Positions 6,256 to 13,726 of a DNA stretch of 15,292 nt are shown piece after piece. Each line of letters starts with the position of its first letter. The first letter of the stretch is position 1. Source of the DNA: Deltaproteobacteria bacterium UBA5756 (GTDB lineage Bacteria; Desulfobacterota; Syntrophorhabdia; Syntrophorhabdales; Syntrophorhabdaceae); contig DIFE01000033.1 of NCBI GenBank assembly GCA_002418985.1, positions 1-15,292 of the forward strand, given 5' to 3'. The notes under the pieces are model-generated. The model saw nothing but the letters and a program-made list of their open reading frames with translations. It was not told the origin of the DNA and searched no databases. Made by a program: the position numbers and the translations under genes.

Positions 6256-7221
6256 TCACTTGCGGCTTGCCTTTTGAAAGACCTTATCCATTTTCTTTAT
6301 GACTTCCGGTGATTCAAGCTCTGTTACCCCGAAAAAAAGATATGAAAAATTGTCCGCGAGGATCTCCTCGGGGTGAATGGTATAATCGGTGTTCTTCCCG
6401 ATCTGTTCGTAAAAACCTTCAAGCTCGGCTTCACTGTAAAGATTCGGTTTACCGCCTTTGACCGCTCCCGGGCCGACGGCCAGAAAGGCGACCTGAAGAT
6501 AGTCGAAGAACTCTTCGCTGTGCGCCTTAGAGTATTTTTCCTGGTTGGAATAAAGGATAGGCACTACCAGGAGGTTCTTTTTATCTGCCTTCACGCTTAT
6601 GCAATGGTCATTCACGGGGGAATCGGGATTTGTTATCTTCCGTTCTTTGAACATTTTAGGAAATTCGAAGGGCGGACATTTCCTGAACCCGATGGTTTGG
6701 TAAAGCTCGTTGCGGAGCTTTGGATTTTTGCGCGATATGATGTGAAAAAGCTCGTGTGAGAGCAGCCTGTAAAGTGTGACGGGATCTGCCGGGATCATTC
6801 CCCGGGGAATCACGATGGCGCCGCCGCGCGTGTAGGCAGCACCGCCTTCTTCGTTCCCGGTGGTCTTTACAAGGTACACCCTGTCCGGCAAAAAGGGCGC
6901 AAACCGCTTGAGTTTCGATTCCATACCGGCAATTATCGGCTGGATCCTCTCCTCATCTTCTTTTTCCCAGGCGAGAACGTTATTCGAGACAAAATCCAGG
7001 TATTCTTTTATCGTAACGTCCCTGTCGGTTCGCATGCGGCAGGACCTGTCAAAGGGACTCATCTGCTCGACAAACTCATCCCGTGCGGTAAGAATGTCTC
7101 TGCCCTCCTGCCGGGTGGCAAATACAAAGAACGGCTTGTCCTCCGCGGCGCAAACACCCTGAGGGATGATACCGCATGCGAGAAGCACAATGGCCGCGGC
7201 GACGGTTAACGCAAACTTCAT
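6256..7221 (-). CDS. Secreted zinc metallopeptidase-like protein (HEXXH)
   Basis: From ATG 7221 this encodes 321 residues with a Sec signal peptide: MKF, a hydrophobic core, and probable cleavage after QGVCA (about residue 25). HELFH at residues 156-160 is an HEXXH zinc site, and HPEEILADNF (about 284-293) offers a glutamate for the gluzincin third ligand, so a periplasmic or exported protease is the best reading. No named family is recognised. Three cysteines in the mature part (in DRSCRM, FRKCPP and NDHCIS) might form a disulfide. I prefer 7221 because AGGAGG lies just upstream and the signal peptide is clean. An in-frame ATG at 7266 overlaps the glnS stop as ATGA, adds 15 residues (MKKQGEIFSVILRRN) and lacks a good SD. 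Either way the gene follows glnS directly, so co-transcription is likely, although no functional link with glutaminyl-tRNA synthesis is known. Confidence 0.75.
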   Translation of the reverse strand: MKFALTVAAAIVLLACGIIPQGVCAAEDKPFFVFATRQEGRDILTARDEFVEQMSPFDRSCRMRTDRDVTIKEYLDFVSNNVLAWEKEDEERIQPIIAGMESKLKRFAPFLPDRVYLVKTTGNEEGGAAYTRGGAIVIPRGMIPADPVTLYRLLSHELFHIISRKNPKLRNELYQTIGFRKCPPFEFPKMFKERKITNPDSPVNDHCISVKADKKNLLVVPILYSNQEKYSKAHSEEFFDYLQVAFLAVGPGAVKGGKPNLYSEAELEGFYEQIGKNTDYTIHPEEILADNFSYLFFGVTELESPEVIKKMDKVFQKASRK

Positions 7222-7262
7222 GTTCCTCCTCAGGATTACAGAAAAGATCTCACCCTGTTTCT

Positions 7263-8942
7263 TCATTTCGCTATTTTTGCCCAGGAATCCCGCAGAGAGA
7301 CGATACGATTGAAAACCGGTCTCGCCGGTGACGTGTCTTTCCGGTCCGCACAGAAATAGCCGAGCCGTTCAAACTGATACCTGTCCTCCGGCTGTGCAGA
7401 GGCGAGGGAGGATTCAACGTAGCAGCCATGTATCGTTTCAAGCGATTCGGGGTTGAGAAGCGTTGCGAACTCGGCATCTGCGCCGGCCGGGTCCGCCACT
7501 TTGAAGAGACGGTCGTAGAGGCGGACTGTCGCCGGTATGGCGTGCTCAGCCGAAACCCAGTGGATGACGCCCTCGACCTTGCGGCCGTCGGAAGGCGCCG
7601 CGTTCCTTGTGTCGGGATCATAGGTGCAGTGCAATTCCATCACCTCGCCCGTTGATTCGTTTTTCTTCGTTGAATCCAGCCTGATGACGTAGGAGTTTCT
7701 CAGGCGTACCTCTCGTCCGGGACCAAGGCGTTTGTATTTTTTCGGCGGATTTTCCATGAAATCATCATTTTCTATATAGATGATCCGTGAAAAGGGTACT
7801 TTCCTCGTCCCCATCTCCGGTTTTTGAGGATGAATCGGGCAGTCTATTTCCTCGACCTGTTCCTCGGGGTAGTTGTCGATGATCACCTTCAGTGGCCGCA
7901 GGACAGCCATGGCACGGGGGGCTCGCTCGTTGAGATCGTCGCGGACGCAGTGCTCGAGGAGGGCGATATCGACGAGATTGTCGTTCTTTGCGACGCCTAT
8001 CCTGGCGCAAAACTCCCTGATGGCTTCGGGTGTGTAGCCCCGCCGTCTCATCCCGGCGACCGTGGGCATGCGGGGATCGTCCCACCCGCCGACGAGACGA
8101 CCTTCAACGAGTTCGATCAGTCTGCGTTTGCTCAGCATTGTGTAGCTCAGGTTGAGGCGGGCAAACTCTATCTGCCGGGGCCTGGGCCCTTCAATAAGCT
8201 CATTTACGAACCAGTCGTAAAGGGGACGGTTGTTCTCGAATTCCAGCGTGCATATGGAATGCGTGATCTTTTCGATGGAGTCCGAAAGACAGTGGGCAAA
8301 GTCATACATGGGGTATATGACCCAGCCGTCGCCGATCCTGTAGTGGCCGGAACGCTTGATCCGATAGACGACCGGATCGCGCAGCGTGATATTGGGCGAC
8401 GCCATGTCGATCTTTGCCCGCAGCACGTGGGTACCATCCTCGAATTCGCCTGCCCTCATCCTGGCGAAGAGGTCGATGTTCTCTTCAACGGGCCTGTCGC
8501 GATGGGGACTGTTCTTGCCCGGTTCGGTGAGGGTCCCCCGGTACGTCCTGATCTCGTCGGCATTAAGGTCGCAGACGTAGGCCTTTCCCTTCTTGATGAG
8601 CGTGACGGCGAACTGGTAGAGCTGCTCGAAATAATCGGAGGCAAAAAAGAGGCGGTCTTCCCAATCGAAACCGAGCCAGCGGATATCATTCTGTATGGAT
8701 TCGACAAATTCCAGCGACTCACCGGCGGGATCGGTGTCATCCATGCGCAGGTTGCAGGTTCCGTTGTACTGGGCGGCAATGCCGAAATTGAGACAAACGG
8801 ACTTCGCATGTCCTATGTGAAGATACCCGTTGGGTTCGGGAGGAAAACGGGTGGCTATGCCCCCGTGTTTGCCCGTCTTCAAATCGTTCTCGATTATCTC
8901 TCTGATGAAATCGCTTTGTGGCGCACCATCTTGCTCTGTCAT
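7263..8942 (-). CDS. glnS: Glutaminyl-tRNA synthetase
   Basis: This encodes a 559-residue class I aminoacyl-tRNA synthetase, close to the roughly 555 residues of the E. coli enzyme, which charges tRNA-Gln with glutamine in the cytoplasm. The start RFPPEPNGYLHIGHAKS (residues 32-48) carries the HIGH signature at 42-45 and is diagnostic of GlnRS. The KMSKS counterpart is MLSKR at 269-273 in LSYTMLSKRRL, as usual for GlnRS. The C-terminal anticodon-binding beta-barrels follow and end at SWAKIAK. ATG 8942 has GAGGA 8 bases upstream. A promoter at 9028-9056 drives it, and a tRNA-Gln(CUG) gene is transcribed away from it on the other strand. A direct GlnRS means the organism need not rely only on the GatCAB amidation route for Gln-tRNA. 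Confidence 0.97.
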   Translation of the reverse strand: MTEQDGAPQSDFIREIIENDLKTGKHGGIATRFPPEPNGYLHIGHAKSVCLNFGIAAQYNGTCNLRMDDTDPAGESLEFVESIQNDIRWLGFDWEDRLFFASDYFEQLYQFAVTLIKKGKAYVCDLNADEIRTYRGTLTEPGKNSPHRDRPVEENIDLFARMRAGEFEDGTHVLRAKIDMASPNITLRDPVVYRIKRSGHYRIGDGWVIYPMYDFAHCLSDSIEKITHSICTLEFENNRPLYDWFVNELIEGPRPRQIEFARLNLSYTMLSKRRLIELVEGRLVGGWDDPRMPTVAGMRRRGYTPEAIREFCARIGVAKNDNLVDIALLEHCVRDDLNERAPRAMAVLRPLKVIIDNYPEEQVEEIDCPIHPQKPEMGTRKVPFSRIIYIENDDFMENPPKKYKRLGPGREVRLRNSYVIRLDSTKKNESTGEVMELHCTYDPDTRNAAPSDGRKVEGVIHWVSAEHAIPATVRLYDRLFKVADPAGADAEFATLLNPESLETIHGCYVESSLASAQPEDRYQFERLGYFCADRKDTSPARPVFNRIVSLRDSWAKIAK

Positions 8943-9012
8943 GTTAACTGTCCTCGGGTTGTTTATCTATTTTTGGTTCCGACCTTTCGTGACTTTCGAC
9001 CATACAAATTCG

Positions 9013-9025
9013 GATCGGTCCGATC
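9013..9025. promoter_or_regulatory. 13-bp palindrome over the expected glnS transcription start
   Basis: GATCGG-T-CCGATC (9013-9025) is a perfect inverted repeat around one base. It begins a few bases after the -10 box proposed for glnS, so it would cover the transcription start or form a short hairpin at the 5' end of the mRNA. An operator is plausible, but no regulator is implied by the neighbours. Confidence 0.35.
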
Positions 9026-9027
9026 AT

Positions 9028-9056
9028 TTCATACCATAAACGGCTTTTTTTTTCAA
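9028..9056 (-). promoter_or_regulatory. glnS: Sigma70-type promoter of glnS
   Basis: On the minus strand TTGAAA (9056-9051) and TATGAA (9033-9028) are separated by exactly 17 bases. The -35 box matches the consensus at 5 of 6 positions if TTGACA is taken, the -10 at 4 of 6. Transcription would start near 9021 and give a leader of about 80 bases before ATG 8942. Confidence 0.6.
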
Positions 9057-9144
9057 TGTGTTATGGCCTTGGCTCACGTCCTGCGACACCCTGTTAACAA
9101 AGGGGCCGGTATATACTTTGTATATAAGGACCCGAAAACCCTTC

Positions 9145-9218
9145 TGGGGGATCGTCTAACGGCAGGACGCAAGACTCTGGATCTTGCTATCGAGGTTCGA
9201 ATCCTTGTCCCCCAGCCA
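9145..9218 (+). tRNA. tRNA-Gln(CUG)
   Basis: A complete 74-base cloverleaf with encoded CCA is visible. The acceptor strand TGGGGGA (9145-9151) pairs with TCCCCCA (9208-9214); the D-arm follows; the anticodon stem CAAGA/TCTTG (9170-9174, 9182-9186) is perfect around loop CTCTGGA with anticodon CTG (9177-9179); the T-arm CGAGG-TTCGAAT-CCTTG has one G-U pair; G9215 is the discriminator and CCA is 9216-9218. U1-A72 and G73 are glutamine identity features. It is transcribed away from glnS. TATATA or TATACT boxes at 9112-9126 could be its -10, but no good -35 is clear. No strong U-tailed hairpin follows closely. Confidence 0.97.
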
Positions 9219-9267
9219 AACAGAAACGGTTTTCGAGTTTCCGGGAAAGGCAAAGAAGACCGAATCA

Positions 9268-9297
9268 TTGATTTTGTCGGACCATCTGTTTTATCCT
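9268..9297 (+). promoter_or_regulatory. Candidate promoter giving a near-leaderless MBL-fold mRNA
   Basis: TTGATT (9268-9273) and TATCCT (9292-9297) are 18 bases apart. Transcription would start at about 9304-9306, that is at the ATG of the metallo-beta-lactamase-fold gene, which has no visible Shine-Dalgarno sequence. Either box alone is unremarkable. Confidence 0.3.
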
Positions 9298-9305
9298 TCC
9301 TTTAT

Positions 9306-10037
9306 ATGAAACTTCACATTCTTGGGACCGGGACGGCTATTCCGCGCATTGAGAGGGGGTCATCGGCTTATCTGGTGACGACAAAAGACGTCAATGTCCT
9401 CGTGGACGTGGGGCCGGCGGTTGTCCGAAGGCTCCTGGAAAGGGGGGGTTATGAGGTCGACGATGTCGACGTCGTGGTGCTCACGCACTTTCACGTGGAC
9501 CATACGGCTGATCTTTCCACCTTCTTCTTTGCCTGCAATTATGGGAGAGTTCCGCGGATAAAACCGTTGACCGTAATCGGCGGCAAGGGTCTTGCCCGGT
9601 TTTATCGCGGGCTTCGGGCGATCTATCCGTGGATAACACCAAAGTCATATAAACTGACGGTAAAGAGGCTCGTCAATGATTCAATCAAGCTTTTCGGGTT
9701 AACCATCACAACCGTTCCCGTAAACCACAACCCTGAGAGCATTGCCGTCAGGCTGGAGGAGAAAAGATCGATCACGTTCTCGGGGGACACCGGCCTCTCC
9801 CCGAATCTTGTCAGGATCTGTGAAAAAACTGATATGCTTGTCGCTGAATGCGCCTTTCCCGAGCGCAAGGTGAAGGGGCACCTGAACCTCGCATCTCTCG
9901 ACAAGATCGTGCAGAAGGCAAAACCCAAACGTGTCCTCCTGACGCATCTTTACCCCGATTGGGACGATTACCCCGGGGTCCTCCACGCGCCGTACCTGCT
10001 GGCTGAGGACGGGATGGAGATCGATCTGCCCGGATGA
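9306..10037 (+). CDS. Metallo-beta-lactamase-fold hydrolase, RNase Z-like
   Basis: This encodes 243 residues beginning MKLHILGTGTAIP, the usual first strand of RNase Z/ElaC-like proteins. The metal site is complete: HFHVDH at 61-66 (His61, His63, Asp65, His66), His141 in PVNHNPES, Asp161 in FSGDTG, and His214 in LLTHLYP; His192 (KGHLNLASL) matches the catalytic-side histidine of the family. The likely role is a zinc-dependent phosphodiesterase or related hydrolase. It lacks the flexible exosite arm I would expect in a full tRNA 3'-processing RNase Z (about 300 residues), so the substrate stays open. The long open frame that continues upstream through the tRNA and antisense to glnS is not coding; ATG 9306 fits the family N-terminus, although no SD is visible. 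The kinase-like gene follows 47 bp downstream. Confidence 0.85.
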   Translation: MKLHILGTGTAIPRIERGSSAYLVTTKDVNVLVDVGPAVVRRLLERGGYEVDDVDVVVLTHFHVDHTADLSTFFFACNYGRVPRIKPLTVIGGKGLARFYRGLRAIYPWITPKSYKLTVKRLVNDSIKLFGLTITTVPVNHNPESIAVRLEEKRSITFSGDTGLSPNLVRICEKTDMLVAECAFPERKVKGHLNLASLDKIVQKAKPKRVLLTHLYPDWDDYPGVLHAPYLLAEDGMEIDLPG

Positions 10038-10084
10038 AGGCTGAAAAGTGAACCTTTCTTTTCACCTGCGTATCGTATACAATC

Positions 10085-10888
10085 ATGAAAATGATCCGGT
10101 TCAGGAGAGAAGAAGAGGGCAGGTATTGCGCTGTCTATCGGGGAGACCCGGTGAATCTTCCGGCGCTTGTCGGAAGAGTGCGGAACCCCGATCGCAGGCT
10201 AACCGCGGGCAGGGGGGCTCCCGGTGTCTTCGAACTAAACGGCAAGACCTGGGTTAGCAGGCAGTATCTCCACGGAGGCTGGCTGCGGGGAATTACCCGG
10301 GGACTGTTCTTCGGGGAAAAACGGGCCGCGGAAGAACTGAAGATCACGGTTTACCTTGAAGAAAAAGGATTTCCCGTTATCTCTGCCGTGGGATTCGTGT
10401 CCCGGAAGGGATTGGTCGGAAGGCACCTTTTCTTCATTTCCGAGCTCCTGGAAAATGCGCATGACCTTGTCGATCATTTCAGGTCGGCAAACAAGAGAGA
10501 GCGGTTGAGGATGTCGAAAAAACTCGCCGTCGGCCTTTTCGAATTGGGCCGATTGGATGTGTACCACCCGGACCTGCACCTCAGGAACGTCTTGGTAACC
10601 GCTGAAGGGAAGCTTTTCTTTCTCGATTTTGACCGGGCGTACTGTAAGAAGATAACCCCTGCCGACTACGAAAAGATGTTCTGGCGTCTTGACAGGTTCG
10701 CCAGGAAATATGCCACGCTTTTTGGGCGTGCCATCGACGACAGGGAACGGCTGCTCTTCCTGAGGACCTATGAACGACTGTCCGGCCATCAGATCATAGG
10801 AAAGATGAGAGAAAACCGCAGCAGGATGGAACATTCGGCAAAGCTCGGGTGGTTCATCGACCAGTTGTTTTATAGCAGGAAGGACTGA
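10085..10888 (+). CDS. Kdo/LPS-kinase-like protein (KdkA/WaaP type)
   Basis: This encodes 267 residues of a eukaryotic-like kinase fold related to the LPS core kinases KdkA, WaaP and InaA. SRQYLHGGWLRGITRG (58-73) corresponds to the glycine-containing N-lobe segment of Kdo kinases, and Glu83/Glu84 lie in the alpha-C-helix region. The catalytic loop is VYHPDLHLRN (159-168, with Asp163 and Asn168) and the metal-binding segment is FLDFDRA (179-185, with Asp181), so it should be active. It probably phosphorylates Kdo or another inner-core sugar at the cytoplasmic face of the inner membrane. No clear SD precedes ATG 10085; ATG 10091 is an alternative. The last 19 bases overlap tail to tail with the LpxL-like gene on the other strand, which also acts on lipid A-Kdo, so the functional neighbourhood agrees. 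The exact substrate is not shown. Confidence 0.8.
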   Translation: MKMIRFRREEEGRYCAVYRGDPVNLPALVGRVRNPDRRLTAGRGAPGVFELNGKTWVSRQYLHGGWLRGITRGLFFGEKRAAEELKITVYLEEKGFPVISAVGFVSRKGLVGRHLFFISELLENAHDLVDHFRSANKRERLRMSKKLAVGLFELGRLDVYHPDLHLRNVLVTAEGKLFFLDFDRAYCKKITPADYEKMFWRLDRFARKYATLFGRAIDDRERLLFLRTYERLSGHQIIGKMRENRSRMEHSAKLGWFIDQLFYSRKD

Positions 10889-11787
10889 GAGTGTGAGCCT
10901 ACCTGTTTCCTTTTCCTTCCCCATCTCTGGTGGACCCAGAACCACTCGTCGGGATACGCGCGGATGATGTCTTCCAGAAAGGCGTTTATCTTTCGTGTGT
11001 TTTTCTCGATCAGTTCTTCGATATCGCCTTCGCGTTCCATGACGAGCGGCTCACCGCACATGATGGTATAGCGCAGAAACCCTTTTCGCACGGGGTAGCA
11101 CGGGACTACCTGGCATCCCGTCTTCATGCCGATCATGGCGGTGCCTTTCGACGTGGGGACCTTGTGACCGAAAAAATCGACGAAAACCCCCCGCGACCGT
11201 TTTTCGCGCTGATCACCCAGGATCGCGACGATAGCTTTCCTCTTGAGGAGGCGCATAACTTCCTTTGCAGTGTTGGCGTTGACAATGATGGTGAGGCCGG
11301 TCGATTCACGGAGGCTATTGAGAAACGCGTTGAGCCGTGCACGCTTCTTCAGGGGTTTGGCCAGGGCCACCACGGGCTGATCCAGCAACTTCGATGTGAT
11401 TCCCATGATCTCCCAGTTTCCGAAATGAAAGGTCAGGGCGATGACGCCGCTGCCTGCCCCAAGCGTGCGGGCAACTATGTCCTGCGGCTCCAGAGAGAAC
11501 CTCCGGGGTACCTCCGCGGGAGGAAGAAAAGGGACGAGGAATAATTCGATTGCATTCGTACCGAGTTTCTGAAAACAACTCAGTGCGATCCGCCCGGCGT
11601 CATCCCGGCTCTTTTCCGGGAAGGCCCTGAGTATGTTGGATATGGCAATGTTGCGCCGTTTTCGCAGGATGGCGAAGCCCGCTCTTCCCAGCAGTCTGCC
11701 CGTGGCAAGGCTGGCGCCTTCGGGCAGAGCCCTCAAACAGCGCTGCAACGTCTTTATAAGGGCGATAATGACGAGATCTGCGATCAC
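10870..11787 (-). CDS. LpxL/HtrB-family lysophospholipid (lipid A) acyltransferase
   Basis: This encodes a 305-residue membrane-associated acyltransferase of the LABLAT family, which adds a secondary acyl chain to Kdo-lipid A or a related precursor. The catalytic HX4(D/E) motif is HFGNWE at 121-126; the downstream LGDQREKR and EWFWVHQRW segments are also typical. The N-terminus has a hydrophobic helix and the LPEGASLATGRLLGRAG segment common in the family. The start is GTG 11787, since an in-frame TAA (the stop of the gene before it) lies three codons upstream. SD support is weak, suggesting translational coupling to the preceding gene, whose stop is 6 bases away. It is the last gene of the cmk-ispH-rpsA run. 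The 3' end overlaps the kinase-like gene by 19 bases. Acyl chain and acceptor cannot be read from sequence. Confidence 0.9.
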   Translation of the reverse strand: MIADLVIIALIKTLQRCLRALPEGASLATGRLLGRAGFAILRKRRNIAISNILRAFPEKSRDDAGRIALSCFQKLGTNAIELFLVPFLPPAEVPRRFSLEPQDIVARTLGAGSGVIALTFHFGNWEIMGITSKLLDQPVVALAKPLKKRARLNAFLNSLRESTGLTIIVNANTAKEVMRLLKRKAIVAILGDQREKRSRGVFVDFFGHKVPTSKGTAMIGMKTGCQVVPCYPVRKGFLRYTIMCGEPLVMEREGDIEELIEKNTRKINAFLEDIIRAYPDEWFWVHQRWGRKRKQVGSHSQSFLL

Positions 11788-11793
11788 GCGAAC

Positions 11794-11982
11794 TTATTTT
11801 TTTGGCTCGCCGGGCTTGAGTGGCAGTGCTTCATCGATGAGCATGACGGGGATGCCGTCCCGAATGGGATAAAGGAGGCCGCAGGAATCACAGGCAAGCC
11901 CTTCCGGGGAAGCGGTCACGGTAAGGTCGCCCTTGCACTTAGGGCAACAGAGGATCTCGAGCAAATCCTGACTGATGGTCAT
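11794..11982 (-). CDS. Trm112/YcaR-like (UPF0434) zinc-ribbon protein
   Basis: This encodes 62 residues beginning MTISQDLLEILCCPKCKGDL, with CPKC at 13-16 and CDSC at 31-34 and the segment LLYPIRDGIPVMLIDEA. This is the whole Trm112/YcaR small-protein pattern. In eukaryotes and archaea Trm112 is the activating partner of methyltransferases; in bacteria the role is unsettled. In E. coli ycaR lies between lpxK and kdsB, and here it sits directly before an LpxL-type acyltransferase, again beside LPS genes. ATG 11982 is 16 bases after the rpsA stop and has a purine-rich GGGGGTAGGA upstream. It belongs to the same transcript as rpsA. Confidence 0.9.
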   Translation of the reverse strand: MTISQDLLEILCCPKCKGDLTVTASPEGLACDSCGLLYPIRDGIPVMLIDEALPLKPGEPKK

Positions 11983-11998
11983 TTATCCTACCCCCGGA

Positions 11999-13717
11999 TC
12001 AATCGTTATTTTCACCGCTGTTTTTCTTCATCGCCGGCTCAAGGATGTCGCCAAGGGTGGAGAAGGCGCCCGTGTTTTCCTCGCGCACCTCCGTCACAAC
12101 CCTGCTTTCCCTCTTCCTCAAGACCTTGGTGGAGAGGGCTATCCTTTTTTCTTTTTCGTCGATATTGAGAATAGCGGCCTGTATTTTGTCATCGAGGCCG
12201 AAGACCTCCGAGGGCTGTTTCCCCTGAAGCTCGTCCATCTCGGAGACGTGGATGAGACCTTCGATTCCCTCCTCTATTTCAACGAAAACACCGAAATCGG
12301 TGACGCTCGTGATGTGGCCCTCCACTACGTCACCTGTTGAATAGCGGTTCGACACACCTTTCCATGGGTCTTCTTTCAGCCGCTTGATGCTCAGGGAGAA
12401 TTTCTTTTGGACCTTGTCTATATTGAGGACAAGGGCGTCGACGGTGGCGCCTTTCTTGAGCTGTTCCTGGGAGGTCTTCTTTCTCCGGGACCAGGAAAGC
12501 TCCGACATGTGGACGAGGCCGTCGATACCGTTGCCAATGCCGACGAACATACCGAATTCCGTGAAATTCTTGACCTTCCCTTTAACGATCGAACCCGGCG
12601 GATAGTTTGCTTCAAGCTCATCCCAAGGGTCGGGTGCGAGCTGCTTCAAACCGAGAGAAATACGTTTCTTCTCGAGATCGATCTTCAGGACGACAAGTTC
12701 CAGAGGGTCGCCCTTGTTGATGAGCTTGGACGGATTTTTGAATTTCTTGTCCCAGCTCATTTCGCTGACATGAAGCAGTCCTTCAAGACCTTGCTCCAAT
12801 TCCACGAAGGCACCATACTCGACAATTCCCACGACCTTGCCTTTGACCCTGGTTCCCACCGGGTATTTCTCGTCTATCTTCAGCCAGGGATCGGTCTTCA
12901 GCTGTTTCATGCCGATCGAGACACGGCCCTTTTCCATATCGATGGCTATGATCTTGACCTTTACCTCGTCTCCTATCCTCAGGTATTCCTTTGGATGGGT
13001 GATCTTTCCCCAGGTGATGTCGTTTATGTGGAGAAAACCGTCAACACCGCCCAAATCGACAAAGGCCCCGTAATCGGTGATGTTTCTGACAAACCCGTAT
13101 ATGATCTGGCCGTCTTTGACGTTCTTCCAGAATTCCTGTCTCTTTTTGTCCCGTTCCTCTTCAAGGAGCACCCGCCGTGACAGGATGATGCTGCCCTTTC
13201 TCCGGTTCGACTTGATGACCTTGAACTTCAGGTTCCTTCCCACAAAGGAAGAAGGGTTCTTTACCGGTTTGATGTCGACCTGCGACAGGGGAAGGAATGC
13301 GTTGATACCCATATCGACGATAAATCCGCCCTTGACCTCGGACAGGATGTGACCTTCCAGGGGGATGCCATCTTCGAGGGATTTGTCGATTCTTTCCCAC
13401 GTCTTGCTTTCATCGACCCTCTTTTTGGAAAGCCTGAGCAGACCCGACTCCTTTTCCCGGCCGACGATCATCACTTCAACTTCGTCGTCGACACTGACGG
13501 GCTTCGCATCGCCTTCTTTCGGGGGGAATTCCTGGAGGGAGACTATGCCCTCCGATTTCAAACCCACATCCACAATTACCGAATCGCCAGCGATATTGAT
13601 GACCTTGCCTCTAAGAACGTTACCTTCCTGAAGGCTTTTCATTGACGTTTCGTACAGGGTCTGCATGTCCTCCTGTGAGTTTTCTTTCGGTGTCCCGGTA
13701 TCTGTCTCCACCATCAT
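11999..13717 (-). CDS. rpsA: 30S ribosomal protein S1
   Basis: This encodes 572 residues with six S1 (OB-fold RNA-binding) repeats at about 32-98, 117-182, 202-272, 287-359, 374-446 and 461-531, the full number found in proteobacterial S1, so mRNA recruitment to the 30S subunit is the expected role. Repeats 3 to 6 keep the typical YGAFV...G(V/L)(D/E)GL(L/V)H motifs, while the first two diverge as usual for the ribosome-binding half. The start has tandem ATGs at 13717 and 13714; GGGGGCAAGG directly upstream can serve either. The first 30 residues are acidic and the last 40 are a charged tail. The gap to ispH upstream is only 9 bases. The order cmk-ispH-rpsA is conserved in many bacteria, and cmk-rpsA adjacency also occurs in E. 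coli. Confidence 0.97.
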   Translation of the reverse strand: MMVETDTGTPKENSQEDMQTLYETSMKSLQEGNVLRGKVINIAGDSVIVDVGLKSEGIVSLQEFPPKEGDAKPVSVDDEVEVMIVGREKESGLLRLSKKRVDESKTWERIDKSLEDGIPLEGHILSEVKGGFIVDMGINAFLPLSQVDIKPVKNPSSFVGRNLKFKVIKSNRRKGSIILSRRVLLEEERDKKRQEFWKNVKDGQIIYGFVRNITDYGAFVDLGGVDGFLHINDITWGKITHPKEYLRIGDEVKVKIIAIDMEKGRVSIGMKQLKTDPWLKIDEKYPVGTRVKGKVVGIVEYGAFVELEQGLEGLLHVSEMSWDKKFKNPSKLINKGDPLELVVLKIDLEKKRISLGLKQLAPDPWDELEANYPPGSIVKGKVKNFTEFGMFVGIGNGIDGLVHMSELSWSRRKKTSQEQLKKGATVDALVLNIDKVQKKFSLSIKRLKEDPWKGVSNRYSTGDVVEGHITSVTDFGVFVEIEEGIEGLIHVSEMDELQGKQPSEVFGLDDKIQAAILNIDEKEKRIALSTKVLRKRESRVVTEVREENTGAFSTLGDILEPAMKKNSGENND

Positions 13718-13726
13718 CCTTGCCCC

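Noticed and set aside
2381..9218. A 6.8-kb element bounded by the tRNA-Gln fragment and the intact tRNA-Gln
   Set aside because: The two 3' ends differ at several positions, the orientation is wrong for a 3'-end integration (the element should lie downstream of the intact gene), and the interval contains glnS and other ordinary genes but no recombinase.
7824..10037. A 737-codon open frame on the plus strand
   Set aside because: Its first two thirds run antisense to glnS and through the tRNA-Gln gene; only the part from 9306 matches a protein family (MBL fold). The upstream part is a by-product of the GC-rich codon pattern of glnS.
12407..13180. A 257-codon plus-strand frame
   Set aside because: It is entirely antisense to rpsA, has no recognisable domain or SD, and rpsA is unambiguous.
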